A DNA stretch of 41,676 nt from Candidatus Sulfopaludibacter sp. SbA3 (GTDB taxonomy: Bacteria; Acidobacteriota; Vicinamibacteria; Vicinamibacterales; UBA2999): positions 1 to 41,676 of the forward strand of contig CAMDNQ010000025.1 in assembly GCA_945903265.1 (NCBI GenBank). Reading direction: 5' to 3'. The notes under the pieces were generated by a model. It was not told where the DNA came from, did not search any database, and saw only the letters and a program-made list of their open reading frames with translations. Made by a program: the position numbers and the translations under genes. Position 1 is the stretch's first letter; every line of letters starts with the position of its first letter. Positions 40,407 to 41,676 of this stretch are shown one piece after another.

Positions 40407-41216
40407 ATGCCGGAAGGCCCGGCGGTCGTGACCGGCACGATGACGGCGCTCGCCGGCCTGGGCGTCATCCTGACGGCCCTGACGCTCGCGTGGATCTTCA
40501 GTGTGAAGTTGCGGGATGCCAGTATTGCAGACGTCTGCTGGGGCTCGGGCTTCGTGCTGCTGGCGTGGCTGTACTGTCTGCTGTCGCCGACGTTGACATC
40601 ACGGTCCTGGCTGGTCGCGGTCCTGATCACGCTGTGGGGCGCTCGTCTCTCCCTGCACATCGTTCGCCGCAATCATGGAAAAGGCGAGGACCCGCGCTAT
40701 CAGGCGATGCGCGCCTCGCACGGACGGGCGTTCTGGTGGCGGAGCCTCTTCACCGTGTTCTGGCTCCAGGGCACGATCCTGTGGTTCGTCGCCCTTCCGG
40801 TGCTCGTCGCGGTGCGCGCCGCTCAGCCGGCCGAGTTCACCGTCCTCGATGGCCTGGGAGTCGTGCTCTTCGCGGTTGGATTCGGCTTCGAGGTCGTGGG
40901 CGACGCTCAACTCGCGCGCTTCAAGGCCGAGCCGTCGAGTCGCGGGCACGTGCTCGACCGTGGGCTGTGGCGGTACACGCGGCATCCCAACTACTTTGGA
41001 GACGCCACCCTGTGGTGGGGCCTGTATGCCATCGCGGCCGCAACGCCGGGCGGATGGCTCACCGTGCTGAGCCCGGCCCTCATGACCTTCCTCCTGATGC
41101 GCGTGTCCGGGGTGACGCTGCTCGAGGACGGCCTCAAAGCCTCGAAGCCGGGTTACCGGGCGTACATCGCTCGCACGCCGGCGTTCTTCCCCTGGTTTCC
41201 GCGCGCGCCGAGGTGA
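40407..41216 (+). CDS. DUF1295 membrane protein (steroid 5-alpha-reductase-like)
   Basis: A 269-residue protein with about seven helices. The N-terminal SIADVCWGSGFVLLAWLY and the C-terminal FKAEPSSRGHVLDRGLWRYTRHPNYFGDATLWWGLY are the DUF1295 signatures; the RHPNYFG motif is shared with isoprenylcysteine methyltransferases and steroid reductases. Such proteins are often encoded with CFA-like methyltransferase, DUF1365 and SDR-DUF2867 genes, so a role in lipid modification is likely. The ATG at 40440 is an alternative start. It is the last clear gene of the rightward operon. Confidence 0.87.
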   Translation: MPEGPAVVTGTMTALAGLGVILTALTLAWIFSVKLRDASIADVCWGSGFVLLAWLYCLLSPTLTSRSWLVAVLITLWGARLSLHIVRRNHGKGEDPRYQAMRASHGRAFWWRSLFTVFWLQGTILWFVALPVLVAVRAAQPAEFTVLDGLGVVLFAVGFGFEVVGDAQLARFKAEPSSRGHVLDRGLWRYTRHPNYFGDATLWWGLYAIAAATPGGWLTVLSPALMTFLLMRVSGVTLLEDGLKASKPGYRAYIARTPAFFPWFPRAPR

Positions 41217-41676
41217 GCCTGTGCGCTCCACTCAATGATCGTGGCCCGTTCAACAGCGGTCCGACCGATCAGGAACGCGCGATGGTCGAAGCGGCGGCCG
41301 CCGAGCCCGTTCATGTCACGGTGAAGACCGACGCGGGCGAACGAGAGTTCAACACGAACGTCGGGAACGTGTACCGCAGGACGTTTACGGTAGACGGCAC
41401 GCCGTTCAGCTCTGCGACGTGTTCATGTTGATCGATGGCGTTCCGTCCGCTCCCGTTTCGGCCTGCGGTCAAGCTCTCCGCTCCCAATCACGGGCAGGAC
41501 GACAGGAAACATGAGGGCCGTTTCGCGGCCACCGCGACGGCGCGTCGTCGCGCACTCGATTGGGATATCTGCGGCATCTTCATCTTCTCGTCCTCGGCCT
41601 CAGACCCACGCATGCGGGTCTGTCCGCGGACCGACCTCATCATGGCACCGCCCGATCACGTGTGCGCGGTCTCTGC
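41217..41676 (+). other. Right-end stretch with no clear gene
   Basis: After the DUF1295 stop there is a 49-residue frame from ATG 41282 to 41431 (VHVTVKTDAGEREFNTNVGN) with protein-like composition but no recognised family and no ribosome site; it may be a remnant. From ATG 41436 a frame stays open to the window end (80 codons) but its product does not look like a known protein. A 7-bp inverted repeat (CAGACCC/GGGTCTG, 41601-41622) is also present. Confidence 0.4.

Noticed and set aside
40490-41431. Plus-strand open frame of 313 codons overlapping DUF1295
   Set aside because: Most of it is a frame shadow of the DUF1295 gene; only its last 49 codons could be a remnant and are described separately.

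Overview
The window is 41.7 kb of GC-rich DNA carried almost entirely by protein genes; I see no tRNA, rRNA, CRISPR array or insertion sequence. The gene content suggests a soil- or sediment-type Acidobacteriota, perhaps Vicinamibacteria. The signs are two TonB-dependent receptors with an N-terminal carboxypeptidase-regulatory-like domain, a reaction-centre-type diheme cytochrome c with a long C-terminal extension, and several DUF6152 and 'DLSGxW' secreted proteins. This placement is an inference from family content only.

Region 1 (1-8299) is mostly housekeeping and signalling. It has the 3' part of a bifunctional CysN/CysC sulfate-activation gene, a small beta-rich protein, a DinB-like protein, an AsmA-like envelope protein, an AI-2E-type transporter, a hemerythrin protein with a histone-like basic tail, a canonical receiver protein, a minus-strand pair (degenerate receiver plus small helical protein), and a diheme cytochrome.

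Region 2 (8312-24667) is a secretome and redox array. Four DUF6152 proteins and four DLSGxW-type proteins lie in three minus-strand operons: 10904-8312, 20809-14422 and 24667-21972. Between or opposite them are a large TonB receptor (11001-14372) and a diheme cytochrome (20920-21960). The middle operon also encodes an MBL-fold hydrolase, two related membrane proteins, a diheme cytochrome, a PEBP-like protein and an SMP-30-like protein. All four DUF6152 precursors are predicted to be cut so that the mature protein starts with His-His. From about 24668 to 25382 there is no intact gene.

Region 3 (25383-41216) is a divergent island that looks controlled by light. A B12-binding MerR regulator of the LitR/CarH type (35144-36082) has the W-x9-EH and ExHxxG signatures. 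The leftward operon, starting at 33425, encodes a flavin oxidoreductase, a DUF1365 protein, a CFA/UfaM-like methyltransferase, a plant-type acyl-ACP desaturase, a DUF523-DUF1722 protein, a conserved unknown, a TIGR01777 SDR with a SRPBCC tail, and an MBL lipoprotein gene broken by an amber codon. The rightward operon, starting at 33553, encodes two tiny membrane proteins, an SDR, DUF2177, the regulator, a TonB receptor, a short thioredoxin-like secreted protein, an SDR-DUF2867 protein and a DUF1295 protein. Many junctions overlap (ATGA/GTGA). Between the operons sits a near-perfect 33-bp palindrome (33460-33492) whose outer ends are the -35 boxes of two divergent promoters, a good candidate operator for the B12 regulator. 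Together the genes suggest a light- or photo-oxidative-stress-induced membrane-lipid remodelling system with its own envelope components.

The last 460 bases hold only a weak gene remnant and a hairpin.
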